In this document: one piece after another, positions 6,386-6,628 of the stretch
Numbering within the stretch: position 1 is the stretch's first letter
Layout: each line of letters begins with the position of its first letter
Origin: Oligoflexales bacterium
Lineage (GTDB): Bacteria > Bdellovibrionota_B > Oligoflexia > Oligoflexales > CACXFL01
DNA length: 6,628 nt
Reading direction: 5' to 3'
NCBI GenBank assembly: GCA_028282865.1
Contig: JANQHA010000631.1
Location: 1 to 6,628, forward strand
The notes under the pieces: model-generated
Seen by the model: only the letters and a program-made list of their open reading frames with translations
The model's database searches: none
What the model was told of the DNA's origin: nothing
Translations under genes and position numbers: made by a program

Positions 6386-6628
6386 ATGTATTCTTTTTTA
6401 GCAAACATTCGGGAAAAAGCGCTTATCCCCTTCATTGAATCCTCACCCGTTGTGCGAGATCATACTCGCAGTACTAAGAGGGGCTTAATTCAACAAGCCG
6501 GTATGTCTCTTATCGAGATCATCATTGTGATCGCCCTGATCGGTGTTATCATGTCGATTGTGATTGGGAGTCTAACGAGCCAGCAAGATGAAGCTATGAA
6601 GGACGCCGCTAGATTAGCGATGGGCAAG
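6386..6628 (+). CDS. gspG: Type II secretion major pseudopilin GspG, N-terminal part (3' end cut by the window)
   Basis: Eighty-one codons run to the window edge without a stop. Residues 39-44 read G-M-S-L-I-E, the prepilin peptidase (GspO/PilD) site: cleavage after Gly39, N-methylation of Met40, and the Glu at mature +5 (residue 44) needed for assembly. A hydrophobic helix follows (IIIVIALIGVIMSIVIG, about 45-61), then a polar part with QQDEAMKDAARLAMGK, which resembles the alpha-1 helix of GspG. The protein would be held in the inner membrane and then polymerised by GspE and GspF into the pseudopilus. Position after gspF matches gspG in most T2SS operons. The leader of 39 residues is much longer than the usual 6-20 and is basic near its end (RSTKRG). 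A minor pseudopilin (GspH, I or J) cannot be fully excluded because the body of the protein is missing. Confidence 0.87.
   Translation, partial: MYSFLANIREKALIPFIESSPVVRDHTRSTKRGLIQQAGMSLIEIIIVIALIGVIMSIVIGSLTSQQDEAMKDAARLAMGK

Overview
The window holds a run of type II secretion system (T2SS, general secretory pathway) genes, all on the + strand, in the order gspC (3' end only), gspD, gspE, gspF, gspG (5' end only). Both edges of the window cut through a gene. No tRNA, rRNA, CRISPR array, insertion sequence, phage gene or attachment site is visible, and no second system is inserted among the core genes.

The organism is a Gram-negative bacterium, because the operon encodes an outer-membrane secretin. 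The GspD N0/N1 wording, the PDZ-ended GspC, the GspE carrying an N-terminal MshEN-like domain and a tetracysteine zinc motif, and the moderate GC content look to me most like the old 'Deltaproteobacteria', probably Bdellovibrionota. This rests on remembered family resemblance, not on a search.

Layout: 3-314 is the C-terminal PDZ region of GspC. 342-3002 is the secretin GspD, with an unusually long Pro/Glu- then Pro/Lys-rich linker before the N0 domain, Arg/Ser-rich loops in N2 and N3, and a charged 99-residue tail. 3071-4867 is the ATPase GspE, with its catalytic motifs intact. 4906-6126 is the inner-membrane platform protein GspF, starting at TTG. 6127-6385 is a 259-base gap with no convincing gene, much longer than the 27, 68 and 38 base gaps upstream; it holds possible RNA hairpins and an AT-rich stretch that could be a promoter. 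6386-6628 is the start of the major pseudopilin GspG, with an apparent 39-residue leader before the prepilin peptidase site.

How they work together: GspE hydrolyses ATP at the cytoplasmic face and drives GspF. GspF is thought to help extract and assemble GspG subunits into a periplasmic pseudopilus. GspC links the inner-membrane platform to the periplasmic domains of GspD. The pseudopilus pushes folded exoproteins through the GspD channel. The gap before gspG may let the major pseudopilin, needed in more copies than the other parts, be transcribed or translated separately; this is an inference.

I found no previously undescribed system. The points most worth a second look are the GspD linker and loops, the long GspG leader, the altered MshEN motifs of GspE, and the structured gspF-gspG gap.
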